DNA of 64,000 nucleotides from Actinomortierella ambigua. Its lineage: Eukaryota; Mortierellomycota; Mortierellomycetes; Mortierellales; Mortierellaceae. The stretch covers positions 1 through 64,000 of the forward strand of contig JAAAJB010000048.1 in the NCBI GenBank assembly GCA_016098155.1, written 5' to 3'. Below, one piece after another: positions 63,287 through 64,000 of this stretch (the stretch's first letter is position 1; the number at the start of each line of letters is the position of its first letter). A model generated the notes under the pieces. The model was not told where the DNA came from. It saw only the letters and a list, made by a program, of their open reading frames with translations, and searched no databases. The position numbers and the translations under genes are program-made.

Positions 63287-64000
63287 CTATCATCACAACC
63301 CTGTACGATACAACTGATGCTTATGAGATGATCGAATCAACCATTACCTTTCCTGGCATCAAACCATGTGAGATTGCAGCCTTGTGTGTTGAGCGCCGCT
63401 TCGAGCACATTCACATCATAATAGCCATAGCCCCTACCCGGTTTAAAAAAACCAACACGCACAAGGTCAAATTAGTACGACAGACATACGCAGTGCGAGA
63501 GGGTACTGCCTGTCCTGCATTGGTGTACACCCTCGTCATATTGATAGCCAACAACAACAACAACAACAAAGGGTTTCGTCAGTGATTGTACAGTGGACTC
63601 TTGAACGGGTTCTTCCACATGGTCCGTTGCAGGCTCTCCTGAGCGACTTGGCAGAGGTTCTCGGCAATCTTGTCTAAATCGTGGATCGAGAACACCGGTC
63701 CCTGTAACTAGTGAAAAGGTAAACCCTTAGCTCAGTCCTACATCGTCTTTTTTCTTGGGAGAGGGCTACCTCCATATTGCCTAGACTTCTACTATAGAGT
63801 CCTTACCAGGTTATTCAACGTATGCTGACAAGTTTGAAGGGAAGAGGAGAGTAGTTGGAAACGTTAAGCTCATGTGTGTGTGGGGAGGGGGAGTCACTGG
63901 TCCGCCCCCCCAAAATATCCATGCCATTGTCCTTTCCGCCTTGTGGAATAGTTTTTTGTTTCCCTCCCAACCTTGCCACACTGGCCATGAAACTGTGGCT
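62439..64000 (-). CDS. Josephin-domain deubiquitinase, 5' end beyond the window
   Basis: Exons on the minus strand: beyond 64000-63972, 63824-63807, 63707-63592, 63433-63348, 63168-62978 and 62720-62439. All phases close. The protein reads PQFHGQCGK, HTLNNL, LQGPVFSIHDLDKIAENLCQ, GYGYYDVNVLEAALNTQG, KGQHWFGILRLSNGAFIDLD, TIKFLTDVVLKHRGRIFFVH. These match the Josephin fold in order: catalytic Cys in QCGKH, LNNLLQ, YDVNVLEAAL, catalytic His in QHWF and the acidic third residue in DLDS. Josephins cleave ubiquitin conjugates (ataxin-3 class). After the domain is a threonine-rich tail (two runs of 7-10) and an acidic end. The 18-base exon at 63807-63824 codes HTLNNL only. The donor of the first visible exon, GTTGGG, is weak. 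The start codon lies outside the window. Confidence 0.85.
63245..63282. repeat. (GA)n microsatellite in a Josephin intron
   Basis: An unbroken GA run of about 38 bases between exons at 63168 and 63348. Confidence 0.9.

Overview
This is eukaryotic, and almost certainly fungal, chromosomal DNA. Genes are mostly monocistronic on both strands. Introns are of the GT-AG type, with TACTAAC-like branch sites in several. Clear TATA boxes stand before some short secreted-protein genes, and intergenic regions are full of GA/CT and T-rich microsatellites. The gene content (Hse1, Atp18, a Set3-like PHD-SET protein, F-box/leucine-rich proteins, a protein kinase fused to many Sel1 repeats) suggests an early-diverging filamentous fungus, perhaps Mortierella-like. 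That placement is an inference from gene families and not from a marker gene. There is one assembly gap (10 N at 40141-40150).

Layout. Bases 1-8.6 kb are gene-poor: the tail of a Sel1-repeat protein, a cysteine-rich secreted peptide, and a small tandem family of secreted proteins with one intact member and two decayed copies. This part ends with the three-exon ATP18 gene. From 9 to 15 kb two multi-exon genes lie on the minus strand: a Pho80/Pcl-type cyclin and the gankyrin/Nas6 proteasome chaperone. From 16 to 22 kb are a secreted beta-propeller lactonase-like protein, a 922-residue disordered protein and a 289-residue hypothetical protein. From 22 to 32 kb are HSE1 (ESCRT-0), an F-box protein divergent from it, and a 1263-residue GMC oxidoreductase-alpha/beta hydrolase fusion. 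From 32 to 35 kb is the eight-exon U2-snRNP protein SR140. From 35 to 46 kb are a small arginine/serine phosphoprotein candidate, two large F-box proteins, a secreted DJ-1/PfpI protein and a glutathione S-transferase. From 46 to 64 kb are the Sel1-kinase, a glutamine-rich protein, a 2228-residue Set3-like protein and, cut by the right edge, a Josephin deubiquitinase.

No operon or metabolic cluster is evident. Three F-box proteins, a proteasome chaperone, an ESCRT-0 ubiquitin receptor and a Josephin protease make the window rich in ubiquitin-related genes. This may be chance, because F-box genes are abundant in such fungi. The best leads for follow-up are the secreted family at 5.1-7.6 kb, the oxidase-hydrolase fusion with a cysteine in its nucleophile elbow, an 18-nt microexon in the Josephin gene, a GC-AG intron in HSE1, and a degenerate retropepsin-like tail on the glutamine-rich protein. 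Exon structures were worked out by hand from reading-frame closure and family similarity. No transcript data were available.
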